This document shows positions 30,629 through 37,973 of a DNA stretch of 37,973 bases, in pieces. Position numbers and translations under genes: made by a program. The notes under the pieces were generated by a model. That model ran no database searches. It saw nothing but the letters and a program-made list of their open reading frames with translations, and was not told the DNA's origin. Every line of letters starts with the position of its first letter. Positions within the stretch are counted from its first letter, which is position 1. The DNA comes from Clostridia bacterium (GTDB lineage Bacteria; Bacillota; Clostridia; UBA1381): assembly GCA_900751885.1 (NCBI GenBank), contig CAADTH010000009.1, positions 1 to 37,973 on the forward strand, written 5' to 3'.

Positions 30629-32905
30629 TTATTGCCATCCGGGTGTGATTGGGATACGCCGCTGTCCTTTCTTTTGCGGCGTAACCCTGTCGTATCCATC
30701 CAGCAAAAACACCGATGCCTCTGCCGAATCGTTTACACGCGGAATAGACATACGATAATGTCCCCTTCCAGGAATCTCGCGCACTGTCACGCCAGTCATA
30801 CATCCAGTTTCGTTATACACAGCAGCAATCAGAGAGAAGAATCCCGAATATTGTTCTACATCCACATCAATTTGGTAGTCACTTTCTTTCTCTACTGCCG
30901 CAAATTCCATCTGCTCTGCATCTTTACAAAGTACATAAGACATTCCTATTTCTTCTGTCCCTTCTTTTTCCATCCTGTAACCCGGCATCCCTGAAAGCTT
31001 CACTTCACCCTGAATGGATTTTGCAAAAATATATGTCCCTTCCTGCACTTCTCCCTGATTTTTTCTAATCTCCAATTGAATATTCGCATTCTCTGCATCC
31101 ATCTTCTCCTCCATCAAAAACTGTTTTCCACTCTCAAGGGAAATATCAATATTATCGCCGATAAATTTACTCATTGTCGCATGAATGTTACCGCCGACTT
31201 CCAGCCTTCCTGCAAAATTTTGAACCTCAAAAATATCTGTGCTTACATCCCCATGAATGGTAATTCTGTCATCAAACCGGTACGGCTGTACAAATGCCTG
31301 CGAAATATCGTCTACTGACTCAAACTCTCCCCCACTCAAAATCACTGACTCAACATGATACGGCACATCGGCATCTATCCTACGAATCGTACCGTAGCTT
31401 CCACTCATAACGTATAGAGCCCCTTCAATTCTTTTGAAACAGATATCCGGCTCTCCCGAAATTTCAAGTCCTTTTCCGAGGGTAGCATACTCAAACGCAT
31501 TTATTATGATATTTGCATCATCTTCCATTCGAAGCCGGAGATTTGCGACAGTGGTATTTTTCATTTCCATATCTGTTTTCCACGTCATAGTCGCACCGTA
31601 GTTCGTTCCATCGATATCTCTGCCGGTCATAATAGTATTTGTGGAATATTCCGTCGTAAGCGGCTGATTGACCTCTACGTCACCGCACACGATGATTTTT
31701 GCTCTTCCGCGGCAATCCTCTTCCATCAATTCATATACCTTGTCCAGCGTCTTTCGTGCAGTTATAGCGCTACGGCCATCTGCCGCATCGTCTCCATTCA
31801 CGCCGTCGAGATAATACAGATACCGGTTTGCTTCCGAAACCTTTCTCCAAATAATTTCTCCATCCTCTGTATCTTCACGCTGCAAGGACGCCATTTCATC
31901 CCCACCATCATCATACCAAAAATCTACGATAAGCTCTTCATCCGGATCTATTTCTTTTTTGGTGCGTATCACTCCGCCAAACTCTTCATTAATGGTGCAG
32001 CTTGCATTGTAGCCATAGATATGATTCGTCTGTAAATCCCCATGAAGCTCCAATCTGTTCCATGAGACGTTCCATGCATTGCTTATCGTTAATGTATCGA
32101 GCACTGTAGTCTCTGCTGTGGAAAGATATAGCCTTCCATCCTTTATATTGAGTACTTTGACATTTTGCAGGGATGGCGTCTCCACTTTCCCATTAGATAC
32201 TCTCAATCTATCTATATTTGAAAGTGGCTTGTCAAATTGTTGTTTATTGGAGATTGTAAGCCAGATTCCATCTGTACGAGTATTCTCTGTTTCTTCTGTT
32301 TGCACCTCTTTTACACTGGCTTTTTCGTCCAGCGTTACATTCGCCCCCCACGCTCCTCCGAGGCGCAATGTCTCAAAGCATCCGCCCTTGAGTAAAGCCC
32401 AGGCTAGTTTCTCCTTGCCCCCTCCCACAAAAACAGATGGAAGATATCCGAAGCGCTCTGTGTCTGTCCGCACGGTATTTGTCGTCTCCAGCCTATTTCC
32501 TTCCACGAAAATCATCCGTTTTTCTGTATCCTGTGATGATGTCTCATAGCGCAGATTATCAAGCAAAAGCGTCCCTTCTACACGCAGAATATCTTCCTGG
32601 CGCCAAAAAGCATCCTGTGTATTTCCACATACCGTAATCGTTTTTTGGGGAACTGTCACTGCCTTGTCACCAATATATCCATCTACAATAACAATCCTTC
32701 CCTCATCCTCCACCGCTTCAAACGCAGTTTCCATATCGCGAAACGGGGCATTCTCGCTTCCTGCCCCATTGATTATACCGATTAAATTAGAGACATAAAC
32801 GGTATTTAGAGAGTTCTCTTGGGCAAACCCTATGCTTGGAAGCCATGCAAATAGCACCATAACGGCGCAGGACAATGGTATCATTCTCTTCCAAAATTGT
32901 TTCAT
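30629..32905 (-). CDS. Large secreted beta-helix-like surface protein
   Basis: 758-residue exported protein. A signal peptide (about 1-28, WLPSIGFA) leads to a repeated beta-strand sequence of the right-handed beta-helix or pectin-lyase-like type, with units such as VYVSNLIGIINGAGSENAPF, IVIVDGYIG and a second start of the same layout near 370 (YLDGVNGDDAADGRSAITARKTLDKVYELM). The duplicated VxGxxGxDxxAP-like opening suggests two beta-helix halves. No LPXTG, SLH or other anchor is seen. The C-terminus has an Ig-like part ending VNDSAEASVFLLDGYDRVTP. RBS AAGGGGAT lies about 12 nt before the ATG. A TTGAAA/TATACT promoter is upstream. Role unknown; perhaps carbohydrate binding. Confidence 0.8.
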   Translation of the reverse strand: MKQFWKRMIPLSCAVMVLFAWLPSIGFAQENSLNTVYVSNLIGIINGAGSENAPFRDMETAFEAVEDEGRIVIVDGYIGDKAVTVPQKTITVCGNTQDAFWRQEDILRVEGTLLLDNLRYETSSQDTEKRMIFVEGNRLETTNTVRTDTERFGYLPSVFVGGGKEKLAWALLKGGCFETLRLGGAWGANVTLDEKASVKEVQTEETENTRTDGIWLTISNKQQFDKPLSNIDRLRVSNGKVETPSLQNVKVLNIKDGRLYLSTAETTVLDTLTISNAWNVSWNRLELHGDLQTNHIYGYNASCTINEEFGGVIRTKKEIDPDEELIVDFWYDDGGDEMASLQREDTEDGEIIWRKVSEANRYLYYLDGVNGDDAADGRSAITARKTLDKVYELMEEDCRGRAKIIVCGDVEVNQPLTTEYSTNTIMTGRDIDGTNYGATMTWKTDMEMKNTTVANLRLRMEDDANIIINAFEYATLGKGLEISGEPDICFKRIEGALYVMSGSYGTIRRIDADVPYHVESVILSGGEFESVDDISQAFVQPYRFDDRITIHGDVSTDIFEVQNFAGRLEVGGNIHATMSKFIGDNIDISLESGKQFLMEEKMDAENANIQLEIRKNQGEVQEGTYIFAKSIQGEVKLSGMPGYRMEKEGTEEIGMSYVLCKDAEQMEFAAVEKESDYQIDVDVEQYSGFFSLIAAVYNETGCMTGVTVREIPGRGHYRMSIPRVNDSAEASVFLLDGYDRVTPQKKGQRRIPITPGWQ

Positions 32906-32944
32906 CTTGTTTTATATCCCCTTTTCTTATATATTCTTACAGCC

Positions 32945-32973
32945 AGTATACTATAATTCGACATATTTTTCAA
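32945..32973 (-). promoter_or_regulatory. Promoter of beta-helix gene
   Basis: On the minus strand TTGAAA (32968-32973), 17-bp spacer, TATACT (32945-32950). It lies just after the terminator of the upstream operon, so the gene has its own transcript. Confidence 0.75.
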
Positions 32974-32995
32974 TATAATTTTAGGAAATTTTACA

Positions 32996-33030
32996 CAAAA
33001 AAAGAAAGAGCTGTATGCTCTTTCTTTTTT
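32996..33030 (-). terminator. Terminator of yhbD/yhbE-like operon
   Basis: 14-bp perfect inverted repeat AAAAAAGAAAGAGC (32998-33011) and GCTCTTTCTTTTTT (33017-33030), 5-nt loop. Confidence 0.85.
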
Positions 33031-33130
33031 CTTATATTTTATTCCTCTCATCATTGGAGCATATTGTATCACACCCTTGCTTTTCCAGCAAGTGCTTCCA
33101 TATAAGAAGACACTTATTTTTGCCGTTTTG

Positions 33131-33931
33131 TCAAATCTTCTGATATTCTCCTGTAATGTTCTTTACCTTTGCCCTCTGGTCAATTTTCAGCGTTCCGCTG
33201 CAATCGAGATTTTCAATTTCACATCCTTTCTCAATGATGATATCCTTTCCATTTACCGTACCTGCATGTACCCCGCGCAGATGAATGGTGGTCGCTTCAA
33301 CGAGTCCTATTTTTGAATCTGCCTTCATAAAAAACCACACAATACGGCTTTTTTTCGATTTGATTGTAATGGAATCTCCCACAACCTCTTTTGCACTCAC
33401 AAATCCATCTGCCTCTACCACATCAGCTGATACTTGTTCCTCCACAATGATGGCGCCGTCACATTGCACCTGTGAAGCCTCCACGTTTTTGGCTTTTAGA
33501 ATGCCGTCATTATCCACTTTTTGCGCCTGAATGCTTCCCTTAACCTCTGCCATACCATCGCAGGATAATTGTCCTATTTCCGCACTGCCCTGACATTTCC
33601 ATTTTCCATCAATCTGAACCCTGTCTGCCTTGACATCCTTTTCACAGCTTGTCAATCCATCACACAAAAGCTCTTTTGCCGTTACTGTGCCACTGCATTG
33701 GAGTCGTCCATCTATTTTGATTTTCTCTGCCTGAATGTCTTTTTCACACGTCGCCCACCCATCCACAAAAACTTCCTTTGCATGGACATTGTCTGTACAT
33801 CTAAGCTTGCCGTCCGCTTTGATTTTTTCTACATTGATCGCGCCATTGCATGTCGCAATTCCATCTATATGGATGGTTCCATATTCTCCCCCTGCAACCG
33901 TACCTTTTCCGCTGATTCGAATATCTTCCAT
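33131..33931 (-). CDS. Bactofilin-like polymer protein (YhbE/YhbF family)
   Basis: 266 residues from the ATG at 33931, chosen because GGAGGAT precedes it and it follows the yhbD-like stop by 2 nt; the longer opening overlaps that gene. The protein is a long series of beta-helix turns of about 16-20 residues with recurring IKxDGxxxC/V patterns (KIKADGKLRC, VDGWATCEKDI, KIDGRLQCSG, LLCDGLTSC). Bactofilins and YhbE/YhbF are cytoskeletal or membrane-surface polymer proteins of this fold. The Cys in many turns at the same relative place is unusual. In Bacillus subtilis yhbD-yhbE-yhbF form the same pairing. Family call is good; role unknown. Confidence 0.8.
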   Translation of the reverse strand: MEDIRISGKGTVAGGEYGTIHIDGIATCNGAINVEKIKADGKLRCTDNVHAKEVFVDGWATCEKDIQAEKIKIDGRLQCSGTVTAKELLCDGLTSCEKDVKADRVQIDGKWKCQGSAEIGQLSCDGMAEVKGSIQAQKVDNDGILKAKNVEASQVQCDGAIIVEEQVSADVVEADGFVSAKEVVGDSITIKSKKSRIVWFFMKADSKIGLVEATTIHLRGVHAGTVNGKDIIIEKGCEIENLDCSGTLKIDQRAKVKNITGEYQKI

Positions 33932-33933
33932 GT

Positions 33934-34569
33934 TCAATCCTCCAATCCAGACCAAAGCCTGTTATATTTTAATGTTATTTCGTCCATACTCTTGCGAAGT
34001 GAGCCGCGGTACAGCACGGTGATTTCACTGTCAAAGGCGATTGTGTCTGTTTCCTTTGCAAACAGGGCATGAACATCTCCCGAAGCCTCAAAAATTAGGA
34101 TTTCTGTTTCCATTCCTGCCTGTACTCCCTGTACCGAGATAGATTTTTGCAGAATTTCTTGTTTCCTCTTTTCAAGCGGCTCCTCTCTCACTGCTTGAGA
34201 GAGCACTGCAAGCAATGCCGCGTCAAAGAGTGTATACTCTGTCTTTTCACATCCCTTTTGGGCAAATTCAAACAGCTCCGAATCAATCTCCTCCATTTCA
34301 GATACCTTTTCTGCTGTTATCACAATTTGAGATTTCTCTGGCGCGAAAAGTCTTGCCAGCTCATCCAACGAGTAGGTATCCTTTGATTTTAAAATTTCTT
34401 GTACCCGAGAGAGCATGTTCTCTCTCGGAAAAAACGTTTCCTGTCCTGTATAGGAGGACTTTTTGATGAACCACTCCTCCGGGATAAGCCGCTGGCGTTT
34501 CCAGCGGTATAGTTGTCCATAGGAGATTCCTGTCTCTTTGAGCAGTTCTTTTTTTGAAATCAGTTCCAT
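33934..34569 (-). CDS. yhbD: YhbD-like DUF4004 regulator (MerR-type winged helix)
   Basis: 211-residue protein of the DUF4004/YhbD family. The N-terminal MerR-like DNA-binding region (about 1-75) reads SKKELLKETGISYGQLYRWK, RQRLIPEEWFIKKSSYTGQE and TFFPRENMLSRVQEI, an almost family-exact match. The C-terminal 130 residues are the DUF4004 effector-like part (GQLAR-type helices, then FEASGDVHALFAKE and YRGSLRKSMDEITLKY). It likely represses its own operon. The stop is 2 nt before the bactofilin-like start, so the two are co-translated. A promoter with a palindromic operator sits upstream. Confidence 0.85.
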   Translation of the reverse strand: MELISKKELLKETGISYGQLYRWKRQRLIPEEWFIKKSSYTGQETFFPRENMLSRVQEILKSKDTYSLDELARLFAPEKSQIVITAEKVSEMEEIDSELFEFAQKGCEKTEYTLFDAALLAVLSQAVREEPLEKRKQEILQKSISVQGVQAGMETEILIFEASGDVHALFAKETDTIAFDSEITVLYRGSLRKSMDEITLKYNRLWSGLED

Positions 34570-34589
34570 GTGCTTCGCCTCTCATCTAA

Positions 34590-34643
34590 TGTAACAATGT
34601 TTTGTTCTATTATTAGTATACTGTAACATTGTTACATTGTCAA
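34590..34643 (-). promoter_or_regulatory. yhbD promoter with two operator-like sites
   Basis: On the minus strand TTGACA (34638-34643), 17-bp spacer, TATACT (34615-34620). The spacer contains a perfect 15-bp palindrome TGTAACATTGTTACA (34622-34636). A second, imperfect copy TGTAACAATGTT (34590-34601) lies between the -10 and the start codon. The pair fits binding of the MerR-like product to its own promoter. Confidence 0.75.
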
Positions 34644-34650
34644 GCTTTTT

Positions 34651-34678
34651 ATTAAAAAAACGTAGAGTATTCTCTACG
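34651..34678 (-). terminator. Terminator of FUSC-HAD gene
   Basis: On the minus strand CGTAGAG (34672-34678), AATA loop, CTCTACG (34661-34667), then TTTTTTT. It overlaps the gene stop codon (34674-34676). Confidence 0.85.
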
Positions 34679-35885
34679 CTTTCCTTTTTTTCCTATGAAA
34701 ATGGTCTGCAAGCTCTCGGACTGCTTGCCTTGCGTCAATTTGCCCTTCTCCAATCATTACAATATGCTCTGGATTCTGCTCCAAATATTGTGCCATGTGA
34801 TAAAAGTCAGAATCCCACCGGCGGATTGACAGCATCCACATTAGCTTGTCCTCTTCACAAGGACGACAATGTGTGGAGACTTTCTCTCCCATCTGCACGA
34901 TTTCCCTCTCTATTTGCAAAACCATTTCTTGCTCTGCAAGTACCACTACCTGGAGTACCTCTGCACGCTTGGGTACCTCGCCATACACACAGGTCTGTAT
35001 CCGCCGCATCGCTTCATAGAAGCTTCTCTGTTCATCATTGGTGAAATCCATATGGTATACCTGGATTTTTTCATATGCCATTGCATAGAAAAATGCCATT
35101 GTGTCTGCGCGTGCGATACACTGTTTGATTGTTTCCACAGTCTTTGAATCCAGCGAATTATATTTGAGATATTCTTTCCTTTCCCTGTCATAGATTGCCG
35201 CTCCTCCAATCGCAATGACTGGAAGACGAATTTCATCCAAAAGCGCTGCACACTGAGCAGGCGTTTTATACGATGCCGCTACAATACGCGCACCTTCCTG
35301 CTTGAGCGCATGAAGCTTTACCTTTGTATCGTTCTCTATGATTCCTGATTCACCTGCCAAAGCCCCCTCCAGCATTGCCAAAAAAAGAATCTGTTTATCC
35401 TTGCGGTGCGGCACATGTACCCAATTGACCACAAGGGATACAAAAATCCCAATCAATGTATCGAGCATACGGTTGAATGCAAACAAATATGGATTCACAT
35501 CTGCCGCGTGGGATACCGTAATACTCAAAAATACCACACAGGTGATATACGATGCAGCGGTTTTCTTCACAACCACAGTAAAATAAATCAGCGGAACAAT
35601 CATGGCGGAAATCAGAATATAGCGAACAACCGGCATATCTGCCGAAAAGAAGCGCTGCTCTAAAAGCAGTACCGCCATGCCGAATAGTCCTCCAATTACC
35701 GTGCCGACAGTCCTGTTCCACGCGACCTTGACAGCACTCGATACATATTGCTGCATACACAAAATCGCAGCGATTGCGGAATAAAACGGCACTCCATCCC
35801 TGCGAATCAAGTAAATCACAAAGCATAGAAACACCGCTACCGCAGATTTTATGATACGCATTCCTATTTTAGGCGGTTTTTGCAC
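34674..35885 (-). CDS. FUSC/aromatic-acid-exporter-type membrane protein fused to a degenerate HAD domain
   Basis: 403 residues. The N-terminal about 155 residues hold four or five membrane segments of the FUSC (ArAE_1) exporter type: MRIIKSAVAVFLCFVIYLI, YSAIAAILCMQQYVSSAVK, the RTVGTVIGGLFGMAVLLL turn, and RMLDTLIGIFVSLVVNW. The C-terminal 240 residues resemble a Cof-type HAD phosphatase (ENDTKVKLHALKQEGARIVAAS, LPVIAIGGAAIYDRER). The nucleophile motif DxDGTL reads MLEGAL, losing both Asp; the final VMIGEGQIDA keeps the GDGxND shape without its Asp pair. It is probably a regulatory pseudo-hydrolase fused to a transporter. GTG start at 35885, with AGGAGG. Confidence 0.75.
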   Translation of the reverse strand: MQKPPKIGMRIIKSAVAVFLCFVIYLIRRDGVPFYSAIAAILCMQQYVSSAVKVAWNRTVGTVIGGLFGMAVLLLEQRFFSADMPVVRYILISAMIVPLIYFTVVVKKTAASYITCVVFLSITVSHAADVNPYLFAFNRMLDTLIGIFVSLVVNWVHVPHRKDKQILFLAMLEGALAGESGIIENDTKVKLHALKQEGARIVAASYKTPAQCAALLDEIRLPVIAIGGAAIYDRERKEYLKYNSLDSKTVETIKQCIARADTMAFFYAMAYEKIQVYHMDFTNDEQRSFYEAMRRIQTCVYGEVPKRAEVLQVVVLAEQEMVLQIEREIVQMGEKVSTHCRPCEEDKLMWMLSIRRWDSDFYHMAQYLEQNPEHIVMIGEGQIDARQAVRELADHFHRKKRKA

Positions 35886-35944
35886 AATTGCCCCTCCTTT
35901 TATTCTACTTTTACGATATTAGTTCTATCCTATATCATCCATTC

Positions 35945-35982
35945 GTGAAAAAAATAGCCCTCAGGCATCCCAAAGGCTATTT
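35945..35982 (-). terminator. Terminator of phosphomutase gene
   Basis: On the minus strand AAATAGCC (35982-35975) and GGCTATTT (35959-35952), 15-nt loop, followed by TTTTTTC. Located directly after the phosphomutase stop codon. Confidence 0.8.
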
Positions 35983-35986
35983 CATT

Positions 35987-37309
35987 CTATTGAAACTGAA
36001 TTACTGTCTCGTCTACTTGTTTGATAACCGCTTTGAGCAAATCTTTATTATCTGCTTCCGCCACAACGCGGAGATAATCTTCTGTGTTTGATTGGCGAAT
36101 GCTAATCCACCAATGTGGAAAATCCAAACGAATTCCATCAAAGTCATATATAGCATCTGGATCTTCATACCTCGTCAATTCCATTTGCAGCTGGGAAATC
36201 GCCTTCTCCTTATTGTTTACCCTGTAGTTGCGCTCTCCAGAATTATAATAGCTTCGAATTGCCTTGATTCTCTTTCCAAGCTTCTCTGTCGAAAGGGATT
36301 CAAGTACCTTCAATGCCGCTAAGATACCGCTGTCACAGTAAAAAAAGTCCCTCATATAATAATGACCGGCAAGCTCACCGCCCACCGCCGCGTCAAGCTC
36401 ACGCATTTTTCGCTTTGCAAACGCATGTCCAACCTTCCACATATACGGCTTTCCTCCATGTGCAAGTATGAATTCGGGTACTGCGCGTGAGGTGCGGATA
36501 TCATATAAAATCGTTTCTGCATGTTTTTTGAGATATGGCTCGGCAAGTATGGGAATGATCAAGTCAGACTCTACTCTGCTTCCTGTCTCGTCGATGAATA
36601 CGACGCGGTCTGCATCGCCGTCGAATACAATTCCTATGTCCAATCCCTTTTCTTTCACCAGCCGGCACATTGGACGCGTGTTTTTCTCGTCAAGTGGATT
36701 GGGCTCGTGTGCCGGAAATGTGCCGTCTAAAGCGTCATTCTCGTATATCGCATTGCTTCCCAATATGTCACGGATAAGCAGTGCCGCCATACCATTGGAG
36801 CAATCCACTCCAATTTTGATACCTGAGACATCCGGACAGTTTGCTTTCATAAACGCGATATACTCTTCCCGTATATCCAAAACATGCATCCGCCCTTTTT
36901 GGCAACTTACAGTGACTGTCTCATTCATCACCATGTGCTCCAGCTCTGCCAGCCCATTGTCGTACCCGACAGGGCGCGCCTTGGTTGCCGATATCTTAAA
37001 CCCATTATATTGCTTTGGGTTGTGGGATGCAGTAATTTGTACAGATGCATGGAACTTGTATTTGGCTGTGGCATAGTAGACCATCGGCGTAGTGGAATGT
37101 CCCAAGTTGTATGCATCCGCTCCGGCATCCATAATACCGCAGACAAGCGCCTCAAAAAGCGCGTCCGAGCTAATGCGGCAATCTCGCCCAACCAGCACCT
37201 TATCTGTCTTTAACAGCTGTGGCAGAAAAAAACCAATTCGGTAGGCTGTCTGGCAGGTCAGCTCTTCGCCGTAGATACCGCGGACATCATATGCTTTAAA
37301 AATTGACAT
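35987..37309 (-). CDS. manB: Phosphomannomutase/phosphoglucomutase
   Basis: 440-residue alpha-D-phosphohexomutase interconverting hexose 1- and 6-phosphates, feeding nucleotide-sugar and surface glycan synthesis. Four domains in order: N-terminal FKAYDVRGIYGEEL, the catalytic phosphoserine in QITASHNPKQYNGFKIS (about Ser95), the metal loop VFDGDADRVVFID, the sugar-binding loop GGELAGHYYMRD (GEMSGH in many relatives), and the C-terminal phosphate-binding domain (EDYLRVVAEAD). Two adjacent ATG codons (37312 and 37309) share AGGAGG; the second has the better 7-nt spacing, so I chose 37309. It starts about 57 bp after the CRISPR array with no terminator between. Mannose versus glucose preference is not decidable; the symbol is by family. 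Confidence 0.92.
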   Translation of the reverse strand: MSIFKAYDVRGIYGEELTCQTAYRIGFFLPQLLKTDKVLVGRDCRISSDALFEALVCGIMDAGADAYNLGHSTTPMVYYATAKYKFHASVQITASHNPKQYNGFKISATKARPVGYDNGLAELEHMVMNETVTVSCQKGRMHVLDIREEYIAFMKANCPDVSGIKIGVDCSNGMAALLIRDILGSNAIYENDALDGTFPAHEPNPLDEKNTRPMCRLVKEKGLDIGIVFDGDADRVVFIDETGSRVESDLIIPILAEPYLKKHAETILYDIRTSRAVPEFILAHGGKPYMWKVGHAFAKRKMRELDAAVGGELAGHYYMRDFFYCDSGILAALKVLESLSTEKLGKRIKAIRSYYNSGERNYRVNNKEKAISQLQMELTRYEDPDAIYDFDGIRLDFPHWWISIRQSNTEDYLRVVAEADNKDLLKAVIKQVDETVIQFQ

Positions 37310-37366
37310 CATATTTCCTCCTGATTTGATTTTTCTATGCTACCATTCGCTTGTTTATTGTTTTCC

Positions 37367-37725
37367 GCCATCACTCACGCACCCATGCGGGTGCGACCAG
37401 TATCTGCGGCAAGGAATTAACAGGGAAACAAATTTCAACTCACGCACCCATACGGGTGCGACTTGTATTTTCATGTACCAGATGTATTCCTCGTTTTTTA
37501 TTTCAACTCACGCACCCATACGGGTGCGACATAATGTAATTGAGGTGAGTATAATGGGAGAAAGATTTCAACTCACGCACCCATACGGGTGCGACCCATT
37601 TCCGCGTTCATACTGGCTAATCCGCATCATTTCAACTCACGCACCCATACGGGTGCGACACAACGGAATCGCCAAAACATACGGGCGATTGAAAATTTCA
37701 ACTCACGCACCCATACGGGTGCGAC
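37367..37725 (-). CRISPR. CRISPR array, type I-C-like repeat, 6 repeats and 5 spacers
   Basis: Five identical 31-nt repeats at 37432-37462, 37500-37530, 37565-37595, 37629-37659 and 37695-37725, plus a degenerate one at 37367-37397. Spacers are 34, 37, 34, 33 and 35 nt. On the minus strand the repeat starts GTCGCACCCGTATGGGTGCG and ends GTTGAAAT, matching the type I-C layout with a hairpin and GAAAT 3' end. The degenerate repeat (its last six bases plus one stem base changed) lies at low coordinates, so the array runs on the minus strand from a leader at the right. No cas gene is in the window; they would lie to the right. Confidence 0.95.
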
Positions 37726-37849
37726 GGCAAAAACAGAGAACTCTTCTCCATTTTCTCCGATTTGATTGGTTATATTATACAACATAATTCACTATTTTTC
37801 AAGTACTCCCTTTTATTTATATCAAGTTTCATGTTTTTCATTCAAATAT
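37726..37849 (-). promoter_or_regulatory. CRISPR leader with promoter
   Basis: AT-rich leader directly upstream of the first repeat in array orientation. On the minus strand TTGAAA (37797-37802), 17-bp spacer, TATAAT (37774-37779) is a near-consensus promoter about 40 bp before the first repeat. This supports the minus-strand transcription of the array. Confidence 0.7.
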
Positions 37850-37905
37850 CAGGTGCGAATCCCCCTGGAATTTCATGTTCACTTGGGGTTCGCACCTGTT
37901 TTTAT
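37850..37905 (+). terminator. Strong hairpin with T run near right edge
   Basis: Arms CAGGTGCGAA (37850-37859) and TTCGCACCTG (37889-37898), extended by CCCC/GGGG across one bulge, then TTTTTAT on the plus strand. It looks like an intrinsic terminator for plus-strand transcription, although no plus-strand gene precedes it. Its arms share the GGTGCGA/TCGCACC core with the CRISPR repeat. The remaining 68 bases to the edge hold nothing recognised. Confidence 0.6.
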
Positions 37906-37973
37906 AAGTGAATGAGTAACTATAATATTATTATTAAATTCTTTGATAACAAAAAAACAGCTTGAAACACACG

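Overview
The window looks like chromosomal DNA of an anaerobic, endospore-forming clostridium, most likely Lachnospirales-like. The reasons are the spoIVB-spo0A pair, an NAD-linked [FeFe] hydrogenase operon (hydABC), two S-layer-homology (SLH) proteins, consensus sigma-A promoters and AGGAGG ribosome sites, and moderate GC. This placement rests on gene content only. No rRNA, tRNA, insertion sequence or complete prophage was seen.

Left part (1-13.1 kb): a 103-bp tandem duplication carrying a terminator-like hairpin precedes spoIVB and spo0A (+). A tightly overlapping minus-strand operon follows: AI-2E-type membrane protein, HI0933-type flavoprotein, second FAD-dependent dehydrogenase, and PLP-dependent methionine gamma-lyase-like enzyme. 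Next come two divergent SLH genes; the plus-strand one has the look of a major surface protein.

Middle (13.1-26.4 kb): mostly minus-strand genes for a tandem OB-fold SSB-like protein, a degenerate Mur-ligase-like protein, an aldo/keto reductase with ferredoxin tail, a solitary HEPN protein, a COG3044-type ATPase, and an ABC-F plus MATE operon. The ABC-F gene lies behind a roughly 325-nt leader with an untracked 37-residue leader peptide and an intrinsic terminator, the layout of antibiotic-responsive attenuation. An unrecognised plus-strand gene and then hydC-hydB-hydA follow.

Accessory-looking part (26.4-33 kb): a phage-tail-fibre-like protein ending in a C-type-lectin/sulfatase-modifying-factor-like domain (candidate diversity-generating retroelement target, without reverse transcriptase nearby), a decayed yaaA remnant that I reconstructed across a frameshift, several small genes (zinc ribbon, two-TM protein, Cdd1-like, Hsp20, a 49-residue ORF), and a large secreted beta-helix-like protein.

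Right part (33-38 kb): a yhbD/yhbE-like operon (DUF4004 regulator plus bactofilin-like protein) under a promoter whose spacer holds a 15-bp palindrome; a FUSC membrane protein fused to a HAD-like domain that appears to lack its catalytic aspartates; phosphomannomutase/phosphoglucomutase; and a six-repeat CRISPR array of type I-C-like repeat. The array reads on the minus strand from a leader promoter near the right edge towards the phosphomutase gene, with no terminator visible between them. Its cas genes are not in the window.

The strongest leads are the ABC-F attenuator, the orphan variable-protein candidate, the FUSC-HAD pseudoenzyme fusion, the degenerate Mur-like protein, the yhbD operator, and CRISPR-phosphomutase read-through.
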